Shown here piece after piece: positions 29,301-37,064 of a stretch of 64,000 nucleotides of DNA (position 1 is the stretch's first letter; every line of letters starts with the position of its first letter). Below the pieces are notes generated by a model. That model had not been told where the DNA came from, made no database searches, and saw only the letters and a program-made list of their open reading frames with translations. The stretch spans positions 7,030,047 through 7,094,046 of the forward strand of contig CM026570.1 of the NCBI GenBank assembly GCA_015143295.1, written 5' to 3'. The stretch comes from Tetracentron sinense. Lineage: Eukaryota > Streptophyta > Magnoliopsida > Trochodendrales > Trochodendraceae. The position numbers were made by a program, and so were the translations under genes.

Positions 29301-31395
29301 CTAAGAATGAAATGGTAGTGTTCGTTCAAGTTCAACATATCTGAGTCATCTCATTCCGGGCCCCTTCAAGCTCTCAGTTTTCCCTCCATTTATCATCTTC
29401 TCTGATTATTCTACCTCATGAGCTGCTCTTTCGAGTTTGCGTATCGTCTTACTTTTTGTCCACTACAACAAATGACATGAAAAGTGAGGGCATTTCGTTC
29501 TCTTATAGTAAAACTCGGTAATGGTCTCTTTTTTTCTTTTTTTTTGGCTTACGACTGTTACAAATGAGGCAATTGTAGGTAATTTCTGACTTTTGAAGCA
29601 GTACAATAAACAATATGCAGCAGTAAGTTTCCCTAAAAATATCAATTTTGGTGAAATTTCTATCCAAAGGGAACTTGGAGGTAGACCGTAGATGTACGAA
29701 TAAGTAACTGGAAAAAAGTTCCTGCCTATTAACCTTAGGATACTGATTGAACGAATTGAGGACTTTGTCTCACCTCCTCATGTGCTTGGTAAGGTTAATT
29801 TTAGGTGGATCTTTGGTCACAATAAAATGTTATTATTGAAGCCGTGTTGATATGGGCAAGGAAGATGGAAGTAAAAAATCTAGATTCAGAGTCAACTACT
29901 TACTGAAGATTAATAGGTCAAAATTTTATCATGGATATAGGAAGGATATCTCTAGTAACATCTTAAGAGCATAAACTTGTTCTCGTAGCCCTCAACTAGC
30001 AACATTTACAATTAACTTCCTATGATTGAAAATAGGGGAAAGCGCTTCTAAAAGAAGCCCTCAGAAACAATGCTAAGTTATTGATTATTAACTACATAGC
30101 TATTCTAATGGAATTTATGCAATTATTTATTATCTTGTTTGCAAATTATGTGTAACAAATCAGGCCAAACCAAGATGCTCTTGATGCCTTTATCAAACAT
30201 TCTAAAAAATTTTGAACTTTTTGGAGAGGGCATTAGTATCAAAACGCAGAGATTCACTCTGCGGGAAATTTCCTAGTACACCTCTATTGAATAACTGAGT
30301 ACTGGACCACCATCCCTTGAGCTGTTCTCAATTCTCATCATCTTTACTTTTACTACAAGTAATACAATATTGTATTTTCCGATAGAAAGAAAGAACCTAA
30401 AATTATAACAAAGAGAATGAAGCAGAATTTCCTCACCATCATAGCCGCTGACAATAACAAGATATCTTTGAGCAACCAGGTCCATTACATGACCATAGCA
30501 AGGCCCAGGACCCTCCCCTTGTACCACCACTCTAAAGTCACATTAAATCACATTACCGATTAAGAAAAATGTAATTACATTACTAAAATCAAAATTCTAT
30601 AATATAACACCCCCCCCCCCCTCCTCCGGGCGGAAAAAAAAATTAATTAATTAAACCTCACCGGTGCCACTTGAATTTGTCATTGGCCATGTCCAGCACG
30701 TAAAGGTCCTCAGTGGAATGCCCGGCAGGACCTATCCCGCCCTAACAAGACAAGATCACCCCATAAAATGTACCAATACTTAAAACATCAAAAGAAACGA
30801 AAAACTTAAAAAAGAAGCAATTTTTCCTCTCTTCACCTGAAAAACAACCATGGTGCCCACTGCAGCAGCAGCATGAGCAGCCCTAAAAGAAGGTGGCTCT
30901 CCGGCGGGTCGGATTCTGCAAAATTCAAAACCCAAAAACAATCACATATATATTCTTCAAATTCAATTCATTAAATTCAAACAACAGCACCAACAAGTAG
31001 CTTAAGTATAACAACACATACCTAGTCCATTTCCTGGTGAGAACATCATAAGAATGAACTGAATTCGTCACACCCGCCAACCCTTAAACAAAAAAGATAA
31101 GAAACACTCGATCAAAATTCAAAATTGTAAAAAAAAAAAAAACACAAACACATAACGATCAATATAGAGATAAGAGGATTGGATATAAGTAACTGATTCC
31201 GGCTCCAGAGTTAGCGCCGGTTTCGATGGCGGTGGCGCCGCCGAATAGGATGAGCCGAGGACCGTGAGACTTGGTGGCGGCGACGGCGGTGAGCGTGTGG
31301 CTGCAGCGCGGTCCCGGCGCGTCCTCGTCGGAATCCCAAGAAGTCTCGAGGGAACGGTAGGTGGGAGCTGGATAGAGCCATGGCTTCGAAGCCAT
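2354..31395 (-). CDS. BSL1: BSL1-type Kelch-repeat Ser/Thr protein phosphatase
   Basis: This is a member of the plant BSU1/BSL phosphatase family, which promotes brassinosteroid signalling by dephosphorylating BIN2-type kinases. CDS exons, 5' to 3': 31395-31194, 31082-31022, 30915-30837, 30741-30662, 30531-30437, 28565-28466, 27384-27315, 20358-20257, 20000-19919, 19828-19652, 15026-14840, 14755-14554, 14476-14306, 14231-13993, 13335-13251, 13153-13055, 12987-12788, 12703-12628, 2896-2761, 2674-2535, 2437-2354. They join in frame to 888 codons plus TGA, close to the family length of about 880. The N-terminal half is Kelch-type ([51 protein letters not shown]). The C-terminal half is a PPP catalytic domain with every metal/phosphate motif intact: GDLHGQ, GDYVDRG, RGNHE, MHGG, RAHE, SATNYCG. 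The protein starts [11 protein letters not shown] and ends DRSSLAYI, as in BSL1 rather than BSL2/3. Oddities are two GC-AG introns, a Cys in GPGPCYGH where Arg is usual, and about 91% of the gene being intron. Confidence 0.95.
3415..4717. mobile_element. Non-autonomous MULE with long TIRs and 9-bp TSD
   Basis: Terminal inverted repeats of about 170 bp start GGGTTTTTTTGTGAAAAAAC on the left and GGGTTTTTTGTGATACCCCC on the right (reverse complement). Both continue through CTATCTTTTCAGCTATTTGT and TAGTCCACTAACTTTTAAA. The flanks are an exact 9-bp duplication, TTTTGAGAA, at 3406-3414 and 4718-4726. Long TIRs plus a 9-bp TSD are diagnostic of Mutator-like elements. No transposase is visible; the core is a tandem array. 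Confidence 0.88.
3635..4500. repeat. Tandem array of about 148-bp foldback units
   Basis: Six units begin near 3635, 3783, 3935, 4081, 4222 and 4373, each with CACTAACTGTGGTTAAGATT-like sequence. Each unit then has TTCATGCATCTAACC, an A-rich spacer, and CTTAACCATAGTTAAAGG. The opening GTGGTTAAG and closing CTTAACCA(T/C)AG are inverted, so every unit can fold back. Related single units recur near 9300, 36370/38450, 44040, 44280 and 44670. Confidence 0.75.
4745..5930 (+). pseudogene. RTE-type LINE reverse transcriptase remnant, 5' part
   Basis: Broken frames read [17 protein letters not shown], then [16 protein letters not shown], which holds the FxDD reverse-transcriptase core. At 5310-5420 come ALLYG-type residues ([12 protein letters not shown]) and [13 protein letters not shown], the C-terminal signature of plant RTE LINEs. 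The frame resumes after the hAT MITE at 5869 as GDKIRKS..LR.FGHIQCR, equivalent to the family's DKIRE..LRWFGHVQRR. Many stops make it inactive. The 3' end is displaced to about 9780 by the copia insertion. Confidence 0.75.
5486..5868. mobile_element. hAT-type MITE inside the RTE LINE
   Basis: The element is 383 bp with an exact 8-bp target duplication, GATAAAAT, at 5478-5485 and 5869-5876. The termini are inverted: CATGGTTCAAAAATTCGAAA on the left and CATAATTCGAAAACTCGG on the right (reverse complement). The body is rich in CGACTCGACTT/ACTCAACTCG words. An 8-bp TSD points to the hAT superfamily. Confidence 0.82.
5931..6155 (+). repeat. Left LTR of degenerate copia element
   Basis: It begins TGTGAGGGGCCTAAATCTAT and matches the right LTR (9540) through TTTATGTTTATAA and GAGTGTTGA. 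The shared sequence runs out near CCTTTGCA at 6155, where the following gag region is deleted. Confidence 0.75.
6190..9130 (+). pseudogene. Copia pol remnant (PR-INT-RT-RH)
   Basis: Protease WIIDSGAS lies near 6212. GAG-pre-integrase/integrase pieces follow: LWHN.LGY near 6540, FRLDNGREY near 6890, then [20 protein letters not shown] at 7062-7120. Reverse transcriptase fragments are [13 protein letters not shown] near 7926, LNVKNTFLH near 8065 and [10 protein letters not shown] near 8317, with the catalytic YVDD retained. RNase [20 protein letters not shown] begins near 8885 and [10 protein letters not shown] near 9095. Numerous frameshifts and stops, and loss of gag, mean no functional polyprotein. 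Confidence 0.82.
7369..7389. repeat. (TG)n microsatellite
   Basis: An uninterrupted TG dinucleotide run inside the copia remnant. Confidence 0.9.
9290..9450. mobile_element. Foldback unit inserted in the copia element
   Basis: CACTCACCAACTATGGTTAAG at the left is inverted relative to CTTAACTAGGGTTAAATGG at the right, around an A/T spacer. It is the same family as the units in the MULE at 3415-4717. It lies between the copia RNase H remnant and its polypurine tract. Confidence 0.6.
9540..9779 (+). repeat. Right LTR of degenerate copia element
   Basis: It starts TGTGATGGGCCTAAATCTAT directly after the polypurine tract. Homology to the left LTR reaches about 9749. The end near 9779 is inferred from where RTE LINE sequence resumes. 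Confidence 0.7.
9780..9990 (+). pseudogene. RTE-type LINE remnant, displaced 3' part
   Basis: Codons from 9850 read [20 protein letters not shown], then LKYLG, the C-terminal tail of plant RTE LINE ORFs. It completes the LINE begun at 4745; the copia element separates the two halves. Confidence 0.68.
13593..13616. repeat. (TA)n microsatellite
   Basis: A TA dinucleotide run in BSL1 intron 14. Confidence 0.9.
16073..16255. repeat. 110-bp-period direct duplication
   Basis: TGAACCAGTAAATTGGCTTT begins at 16073 and at 16183. Both copies continue to CTACACAGATACA(C/T)GGACTTAG. Confidence 0.75.
16489..19088. mobile_element. LTR-like block, probable solo LTR or LARD
   Basis: The ends resemble retrotransposon LTR termini: TGAGAGTCGACACC at the left and GGGGTGCTGACA at the right, opening TG and closing CA. 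The GGGGAAGGTGTTAGGCACCC word near 16590 is typical of plant gypsy-family LTRs. The interior is a long AT-rich stretch with recurring CTAACTAAACTATTTGCAGA-like words. A promoter-like GAGAGAGAGAAATGATGG zone follows near 18410. No gag or pol was seen and no target duplication was confirmed. Confidence 0.55.
20650..22870 (-). pseudogene. L1-type LINE ORF2 C-terminal remnant, interrupted
   Basis: On the minus strand, 22830-22600 reads a zf-RVT-like stretch ([16 protein letters not shown], then [11 protein letters not shown]). The frame resumes at 21190-21120 ([12 protein letters not shown], the family's WKERNxRIF position). At 20990-20730 comes an RNase H-like region ([20 protein letters not shown], then LELLQGLNI). 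The remnant therefore spans a foreign block of about 1.4 kb at 21206-22595. It has stops throughout and is not functional. Confidence 0.62.
21206..22595 (+). mobile_element. Unclassified insertion in the LINE remnant
   Basis: LINE sequence stops on one side and resumes on the other, and both flanks carry TTGCATG (near 21202 and 22602). An 84-codon frame at 21206-21457 reads [19 protein letters not shown], an internally repetitive acidic segment ending [10 protein letters not shown] and a stop. AT-rich and pyrimidine-rich sequence follows, with CAGCC-rich repeats at 21890-22140. This resembles the polyprotein tail and LTR of a retroelement, but I do not recognise the family. Confidence 0.42.
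23670..25580 (-). pseudogene. L1-type LINE ORF2 C-terminus, split by another LINE
   Basis: On the minus strand, 25570-25279 reads [20 protein letters not shown]..., [10 protein letters not shown] and [14 protein letters not shown], a zf-RVT domain. It continues at 24303 with [19 protein letters not shown] and then an RNase H-like stretch ([22 protein letters not shown]) to about 23670. The gap is filled exactly by the plus-strand LINE at 24310-25272. Stops and frameshifts occur throughout. Confidence 0.72.
24310..25272 (+). mobile_element. 5'-truncated L1-type LINE inserted in an older LINE
   Basis: It begins inside ORF2 ([18 protein letters not shown]) and runs through [30 protein letters not shown] and [19 protein letters not shown], the zf-RVT region. 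It ends in TTATTAATATATTTCTTTGA, ATTATCGATC and a six-A tail at 25267-25272. CCCAAG flanks both ends (24304-24309, 25273-25278), a short target duplication. A 5' truncation plus A tail marks a LINE retrotransposition event. Stops show it is dead. Confidence 0.82.
25690..26187 (-). mobile_element. Copia LTR with primer-binding site, fragment
   Basis: On the minus strand an LTR of about 240-250 bp starts TGTCTATTAG or TGTCTATTG (near 26173-26187). It carries TATATAAACCC and ends CTTCTACA at 25934. It is followed directly by TGGTATCAGAGC (25933-25922), the tRNA-Met primer-binding site of Ty1-copia elements. About 230 bp of leader follows before homology stops. No coding domain remains. Confidence 0.7.
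26188..26480 (+). pseudogene. LINE zf-RVT tail fragment
   Basis: Codons at 26230-26397 read [20 protein letters not shown], then [10 protein letters not shown]. This is the conserved W-I-W-KERN-R-IF tail of plant L1 ORF2. The frame ends at a stop at 26395-26397. Confidence 0.6.
26885..26945 (+). mobile_element. 3' end motif of an RTE-type LINE or related SINE
   Basis: TGCCTTATCCCAACTATTTG, followed by GGGTCGG, is a small hairpin-forming motif common at the 3' end of plant RTE LINEs and Au-type SINEs. Confidence 0.5.
27942..28130. repeat. 80-bp-period direct duplication
   Basis: AAGGCAAAATAAACAAGAAT at about 27942 recurs as AAGGCAAAATAACCAAGAAT at 28022. Both continue through TCATC(G/A)TACAAAATT and CCCTTTTAACTTTA. 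The second copy carries a short insertion. Within BSL1 intron 6. Confidence 0.7.
28566..30436 (-). other. BSL1 intron 5 (1.9 kb)
   Basis: It has donor GTGAGG and acceptor TTGTAG. Apart from a 158-bp tandem duplication (28883-29190) no element or gene was recognised. Confidence 0.75.
28883..29190. repeat. 158-bp tandem duplication
   Basis: GTGTTCCTGGTTTAC starts at 28883 and at 29041. Both copies run through AATTGATAATCTTGGTTTAC, GGCAATGCTA and CTTGAAC(T/C)GCGACAT. Confidence 0.8.
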
Positions 31396-31397
31396 GG
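31378..31397. repeat. 20-bp perfect palindrome over the BSL1 start codon
   Basis: CCATGGCTTC followed by its exact reverse complement spans the BSL1 ATG. Both strands therefore read ATGGCTTCGAAGCCATGG (Met-Ala-Ser-Lys-Pro-Trp). The minus-strand ATG at 31395 is the real start because it leads into the Kelch exon. Confidence 0.95.
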
Positions 31398-31572
31398 AGG
31401 CAGGAGAGCGTGACAGGTGTGGAAGAGGAAATGGAGGAGAAGAGGAAAGGTAGAAATCGAACCCTAGGTGGATCTGAAGTGGGGCCCGGGCTCGGCTGGA
31501 ATAGCACTGAAGCCGCCGGACCCACTTTCTTTCTTGTTTTTAAATTCGTTTTTCTTTTTCTTTGCGTCTTTC
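31396..31572 (-). promoter_or_regulatory. BSL1 5' leader and proximal upstream region
   Basis: This is the only sequence between the BSL1 start codon and the large inverted repeat. On the minus strand it is pyrimidine-rich (TTCTCCTCCATTTCC near 31425), as plant 5' UTRs often are. No clear TATA box was seen. The core promoter may extend into the inverted-repeat arm. Confidence 0.4.
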
Positions 31573-32238
31573 GTAATGCTCGTAGACTTTTCCTAAGAAG
31601 AATAATAGAGAGGAAGTAGGGAGATTTATTTTATTTGTACAACTAGAGGTCAACGGCCACTGGCGTTAAAGTGCTAAAAGCCTACAACGACCTGTTTTCA
31701 TATTTCCTGCCAATTTTCCGAACGGATCCAGCATTGTAAGGAATTTTTTTTTTTGAGGTTTTTTTCAAATTGTCCTTTTAGTATGGGGTTCTTTCCCAAA
31801 TAACCAGGTTTTAAAAACTCTTCTCTAAATGCCCACACACACATGTGTATCTATTCGTACATGCGAACTTTTCCCATTTTATCCAAATCATTTGAACAAA
31901 AGACTCTGGGTATACCTACCTCATTTCCGACAAGTTCTTCGTTTCCTACCTCATTTCTGATGAGTTTTTCGTTCCCACCCTATTTCCGACGAGAGAACTT
32001 CGTTCCCACCCCATTTCCGGCGAGAGATCTTTGTTCCAAGAACGTTCTTTCCATGTTCTTTTCGCGAAAAAACATCATTAACCGAAGAACAACCCTCATT
32101 TTCGGGTTTATTGTGTTTTAAAAAAATTGAATTTAAAAAAATCATTGCATGTATGATTAATTCATGAAAAAAATTTTATAATCATTGTATCTATGGTTCA
32201 AAACCTTAAATTTCATGTTATATATGTGTTTACATGTG
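31573..32238. repeat. Left arm of a large inverted repeat
   Basis: The arm begins GTAATGCTCGTAGACTTTTC and matches, inverted, 32337-32954. Shared blocks include AGAGGTCAACGG, TTTTCATATTTCCTGCCAAT, CCCAAATAACCAGGTTTTAA, TCATTTCCGAC, CCCTCATTTTCGGGTTTATT and TATATGTGTTTACATGTG. The inner part from about 31757 looks like a MULE-type terminus. The outer 180 bp is ordinary flanking sequence. Confidence 0.85.
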
Positions 32239-32336
32239 TATTTTATGCATCGACCACATGCAAAATGCATCGATCATCGTCTTCAAGCTTGGAAACATGA
32301 CTGTAAATCATAGAAAATGGAAAAAAAAAAAAAAAC

Positions 32337-32954
32337 CACATGTAAACACATATATAACATGAAATTTAAGGCTTTGAACCATAAATACAATAATTATAAA
32401 CATTTTTCCATGAATTAATCATACATGCAATAATTTTTTTTAATTCATTTTTTTTAAAACACAATAAACCCGAAAATGAGGGTTGTTCTTCGGTTAATGA
32501 CTTTTTTTCACGAAAATAACGCTCTTGGGACAAAGATCTCTCGCCGGAAATGGGGTGGAAACGAAGTTCTCTCGTCGGAAATGAGGTAGGGAACGAATAA
32601 CTCGTCGGAAATGAGGTAGGGATACCCAAAGTCTTTTGTTCAAATGATTTGGATAAAATAGGAAAAGTTCGCATGTGTGAATAAATGCACATGTGTGTGG
32701 AGGCATTTAGAAAAGAGTTTTTAAAACCTGGTTATTTGGGAAAGAACTACATACTAAAAGGGCAATTTGGGAAAAACCCAAAAAAAAACTCCTTGCAAAG
32801 CTGGATCCGATCGGATAATTGGCAGGAAATATGAAAACAGGTTGTTGTAGGCTTGTAGCACTGTAACGCCAGTGACCGTTGACCTCTAGTTCTGCAAATA
32901 AAATAAATCTTCCTAGTTCCTCTCTATGATTCTTCTTGAAGTCTACAAGCATAC
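32337..32954. repeat. Right arm of a large inverted repeat
   Basis: This is the inverted copy of 31573-32238, separated by a 98-bp loop. It differs by scattered substitutions and indels (for example one TCATTTC block is lost), so the duplication is not recent. It ends CTACAAGCATAC at 32954, next to the GTCGATGCAT minisatellite. Confidence 0.85.
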
Positions 32955-32964
32955 CATACAGCTT

Positions 32965-33159
32965 GAAGACGACGGTCGATGCATTTTGCATAGGGTCGAT
33001 GCATAAAATACACGAGATCGATGTATAAAATGCACGAGGCCAATATATTATATCAACTTATTCCATTTTGTACGCGGTCGATGCATTTTGCATAAGGTCA
33101 ATGCATAAAATGCATGAGGTCGATGCATTGTATCAACCTAGTGCATTTTGTATGCGGTC
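32965..33159. repeat. GTCGATGCAT minisatellite, left part
   Basis: Degenerate units of about 42 bp have the form GGTCGATGCATTTTGCATAG followed by GGTCGATGCATAAAATGCAC. The array is cut at 33159 by a solo LTR and continues at 35666. An inverted piece of the same sequence sits in the loop of the inverted repeat (about 32245-32290). Confidence 0.8.
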
Positions 33160-35665
33160 TGTAACGACCCCAAAATCCTACAAGGCTAAAATAAGACTTT
33201 GGGATCGCCACATTACTTAAACCTGCTTAAAATCCATGACATGCAAGGCACACTAACACGAGTCTCCAAAAATGAGGATAATAAAACTTCCGATATATCA
33301 ACTGTAACCAACTAAATAGCACGAGTCTATAGTCAACAAATACAACCCACTAAAACCAAAGAGTCTGATACACAACTACAAAAGTCTACTAAACAACATC
33401 TACTCAAGTCTAATACACTCTCTCAATCAAATGAAATAAAAACTAAGAGGTGTAGCAACCCAAGTCTTTGGCTCCCTCCTCAGAAGGCTCACCTTCACCT
33501 CCTTCCTCTGCGTATGTTTCCTCAACCCACGGCTCCGCCGTGTACTCCTGCTCTAAATCTGCCAAGACGAAGTCCGGCCGAGTACAAAGGTACTCAGTGT
33601 ATATAAAATCCAACCAACAATAATAATATACTTGCACTTAGTTAGAAACATATTCAATAACATAATAACATAATCAGAGTGCGGAAGAACGTGTGCGCAT
33701 ATACATCATATCATCACCTTGACTCGTGTACTTGTGAGAATCTTAGACTTGGAAAACAAAATACTTATGAGTTGCTTATGCTTATAAGACCACGTGCTTG
33801 TGAGATGCTTATGCTTATGCATTTATTCAGATCATACAATGGTGTGACATGCCGTTCTTGGCGGATACGGACCATGTCTAAGAATCAAATGATTGACATG
33901 CTGTTCTTGGCGGATACGGACCATGCCTGCGGATACGGACCATGTCTAATAATCAAATGGTTGACATGCCGTTCTTGGCGGATACGGACCATGCCTATGA
34001 ATCAAATGTAATTGACATGCCGTTCTTGGCGGATACAGACCATGCCATGCTTATGCTTATTCAGAATGTCATACGTATGCCATGCTCATGCTTGTGGTCC
34101 ACATGTGTGACTTGTAAGACTCTTATCTTAACATACACGTGCATATGTGCTTAAGTGTCGAAATTAACATTCGAGTTGGTAATTGCTTAGATTCCGATCT
34201 CCCACCATGGAAACTCCACTATACTGTCACATACCAAATAGTTAGAGAATTCCCGGTTTGAGAGATGTTCATTTAAGTTCTTACCTTCCCGACTATCAAT
34301 TTCCATGCAAATAATTAGACATACTTAACAAACAATTCACATATACATATCTTATCATAATTCATATCGCAATTCATAATTAATTTACCACCATTTCATA
34401 AGAATATAATAGCATTTATCATTTCAAGCATTTTCATAAACACCTTGTGTACGCATAATATGAATCCCTTTTCCTTCTATATTTTCAAGCATTCATCAAA
34501 CCATAATTCATCCATACAATCAATTCACTATTCACATCCACATATTAATCTCATCCTCCATACATTTCCCATCCTCCTTATATTCTATCCACATCCAATC
34601 CACATTTTCATCCACATTTCCATCAATAATTAGCTTACTTCATAGAAAATTTGAGAAAAAATGCATTTAATCTCTATTCTATCATTTCTATCAAATTAAT
34701 ATTCACAAAACATTAAAATAGAGTTGATTAGGATAGTATATCGACCTTAGGAATCCTTCCCTTGGATTCAAAACGCTCCCGAGGAGATTTGGAGAAACTT
34801 TGAGGACGATCTCCAAGCTTCCCTCTCAATCTTCTAGCAACCTCCTTCTTCTCCAAGCAACCCTCTCCTTCAAACCCTAGGTTTTCTCCCCCTTTTTGTC
34901 AAATTAGGTTAGAAATAGGTAGAGTATTTTAATATTTCGAGTAGGACCCCTTATTTATAGCCCCAAGGTCTGAGAACAAAAAGACCAAAACGCCCATACT
35001 AAAATTCTGTAAAAATCACGAAAGACCGAGCGATCGGTGCTCTTGATCGGGTGATCGGTCAAAAAAGCACTCACTGAAAATTTTCCCGATACAAAATTTT
35101 GGACCAGTCGATAGCTACCGATCGATCGGTTTTGGACCAATCGATCGCTACTTTTGACCGAGCGATCGGTTGCCTACAGATTTTTGACATACTCTACTGT
35201 TTTGGCCATAACTTTTGACTCGCTCGATGGATTTTGACGATTCAACTTGGGTTGGATTCGTCTCTCGAAAACGAACATTTCTAGCAGTTTAGAATTTCTA
35301 AATTCTACCTCATTAATAGATTAAATTGTCCCTAAAGTTGACTGATCTGCAATTCCATTAGATAAAACCCACCATTGACTTGGCTTAAACTCAAAATAAG
35401 GAAAAACATTAAACATGAACTTTGAAGAGGGTTCCAACACCTTTCTAATGGTTCAAGAATCACTCAATTCCAGTAAACGGTACCAAAAGTAGAGCTTCCT
35501 AAAGTTTAGGGTGTGATATGACATCCCTCCGTTACAAGTTTGATTAAGCCTAGTTTACACCACACCAAATAAATATATAATACAATAAACATCAAAACAT
35601 CACAAGGACTATAATACCCCTAATACAATGAAGTAAAAACATGAAAAAGATTCGGGGTCTCTACA
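33160..35665. mobile_element. 2.5-kb solo LTR with 5-bp target duplication
   Basis: The termini are inverted: TGTAACGACCCC at the left and GGGGTCTCTACA at the right. The flanks carry an exact 5-bp duplication, CGGTC, at 33155-33159 and 35666-35670. The insertion splits the minisatellite. No gag, pol, PBS or second LTR is present, so a solo LTR (or non-coding LARD) of probable gypsy origin is the best reading. GATCGGT-rich motifs occur near 35030-35170. A 62-codon minus-strand acidic frame (33443-33637) is probably not a gene. Confidence 0.8.
33846..34050. repeat. Tandem repeat inside the solo LTR
   Basis: Four copies of GACATGCCGTTCTTGGCGGA, followed by TACGGACCATG and AATCAAATG, have unit lengths of about 49-68 bp. 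The second copy contains an extra TGCGGATACGGACCATG. Confidence 0.8.
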
Positions 35666-35865
35666 CGGTCGATGTATTTTGTACGGGGTCGATGCATAAA
35701 ATGCACGAGGTCGATCCATTGCATCAACCTAGTGCATTTTGTTCGGGGTCGATGCATAAAATACACGAGGTCGATGCATAGTGCATTTTGTATGCGATCG
35801 ATGCATTTTACACAGGGTCGATGCATAAAATGCACGCGGTCGATGCACTGTATTGACCTTGTGTA
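35666..35865. repeat. GTCGATGCAT minisatellite, right part
   Basis: This is the continuation of the 32965-33159 array after the solo LTR, with the same alternation of GATGCATTTTGTA and GATGCATAAAATGCAC. Frames reading CIKCTRS repeats here are a by-product of the array. Confidence 0.8.
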
Positions 35866-36019
35866 CAAAAAACTTAAGGAAACTCAGATTTTTGCGATTT
35901 TTTCTTTTTCATTTTTATTCTTCTTCATTCAAAATCAGTATAGATGATAATTGAGGGGTATTTGGAAGATGAGGGGAGTTGGTGAGCTTCCTTCATCTCA
36001 TCCATGTACGTATCTTCTT

Positions 36020-36290
36020 CTTCTTGGAACGAAGAACTCTTGCCGGAAATGGGGTCGGAACGAAGAACTTTCGCCTGTAATGGAGTGGGAACAAAGATCT
36101 CTCATCCACGAACTTAAATCCCTCTTTTTCTTCTTTTTCTTTCAAAATCAGTTTAGGAGTATTTAAGACTTTTCATAAATACTGAATTATGGAAAATAGA
36201 CGATAAGGACATTCAGAGAAGGGTTTTCAAAACCTGATTATTTGGGGAAGAACCTTGTACTGAAGGGGCAATCTGGGAAAAACCCTTTTT
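36020..36290. repeat. Third, partial copy of the inverted-repeat arm
   Basis: Blocks in the same orientation as the right arm recur: GCCGGAAATGGGGT, ACAAAGATCTCTC, TTTTCAAAACCTGATTATTT and GGGCAATCTGGGAAAAACCC. It ends in a T run at about 36285. Both the first arm (near 31745) and this copy border T tracts, so the family may be a MULE whose terminus is present three times. Confidence 0.65.
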
Positions 36291-36735
36291 TTTTTTGGTA
36301 ATGTAGACTGCATTCTCTCTACTTGTTGGACTTACACTAGTGTGGCATCTCATTGGTGCAGACCCTTTATTTCAACACCCACCAACTAGTTTGTTAAGAT
36401 TAACTCACCTCCTGAGATTATGTAATCTAATCTTGATTTTTAGAAGAAAAAAATTAAATTACACCGACCTCCTCAAAGGTTTGGCAAAATTTCAGAAACC
36501 TCCTCACTTTTTTCTGAAATTACACTGCCCTCCTTTGTGTTTCAAGTTGTGGTAACAAATTTCCTAACATTGACGGAATTTGATGATATCATTGTTTAAA
36601 TATTTTAAAATATCCGAATTGTCCCTGAAATACTAATAACATAAAAAAAAATGTTTTTAACTCACTTGTTATTTAACAAAAACACTTCAACATCACCGTA
36701 AATAAGGGGTGTTAAGCTGTGGAAAATATCAATTA

Positions 36736-37064
36736 CGTGCGTTTGTTTGCTCGTAAAATCTTTTGTAAATTTCAAGTACTCACAAGTCATTTTCCTGTAA
36801 AATCTGTCTTTTAAAATATGTTTTAAAATTTGCAAAACGACCCATATTCAGTAAACAAAAAATTAATTTCTTTTAAATATTTGAAATTTTTATAATTTAA
36901 ACTTTTTTATTAAAAAAATCAAAAAAATTTATGTCTTATTTTCAAATAATGCAACCAAATAACAAATTTTTGGTTTTAAAAAAAATAATATTTTACCATA
37001 AAAAAGTTTTTCCTTCGTAAATAGTTTATGTCATAAAACAATTTACGTGCAAACAAATGGAGCC
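36736..37064. mobile_element. Tourist-like MITE
   Basis: Inverted ends (GCGTTTGTTTGCTCGTAAAA against CCATTTGTTTGCACGTAAAT) are flanked by TTA on both sides (36733-36735 and 37065-37067). The 329-bp interior is AT-rich and non-coding. Confidence 0.6.

Noticed and set aside
31380-31619. Plus-strand frame starting MASKPW
   Set aside because: It arises from the palindrome over the BSL1 start. The minus-strand frame continues into the Kelch exon and this one does not.
33443-33637. 64-codon acidic minus-strand frame
   Set aside because: It lies inside the solo LTR and shows no recognised family.
35672-35947. 91-codon frame with CIKCTRS repeats
   Set aside because: It is a translation of the GTCGATGCAT minisatellite. 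Both strands are open for the same reason.
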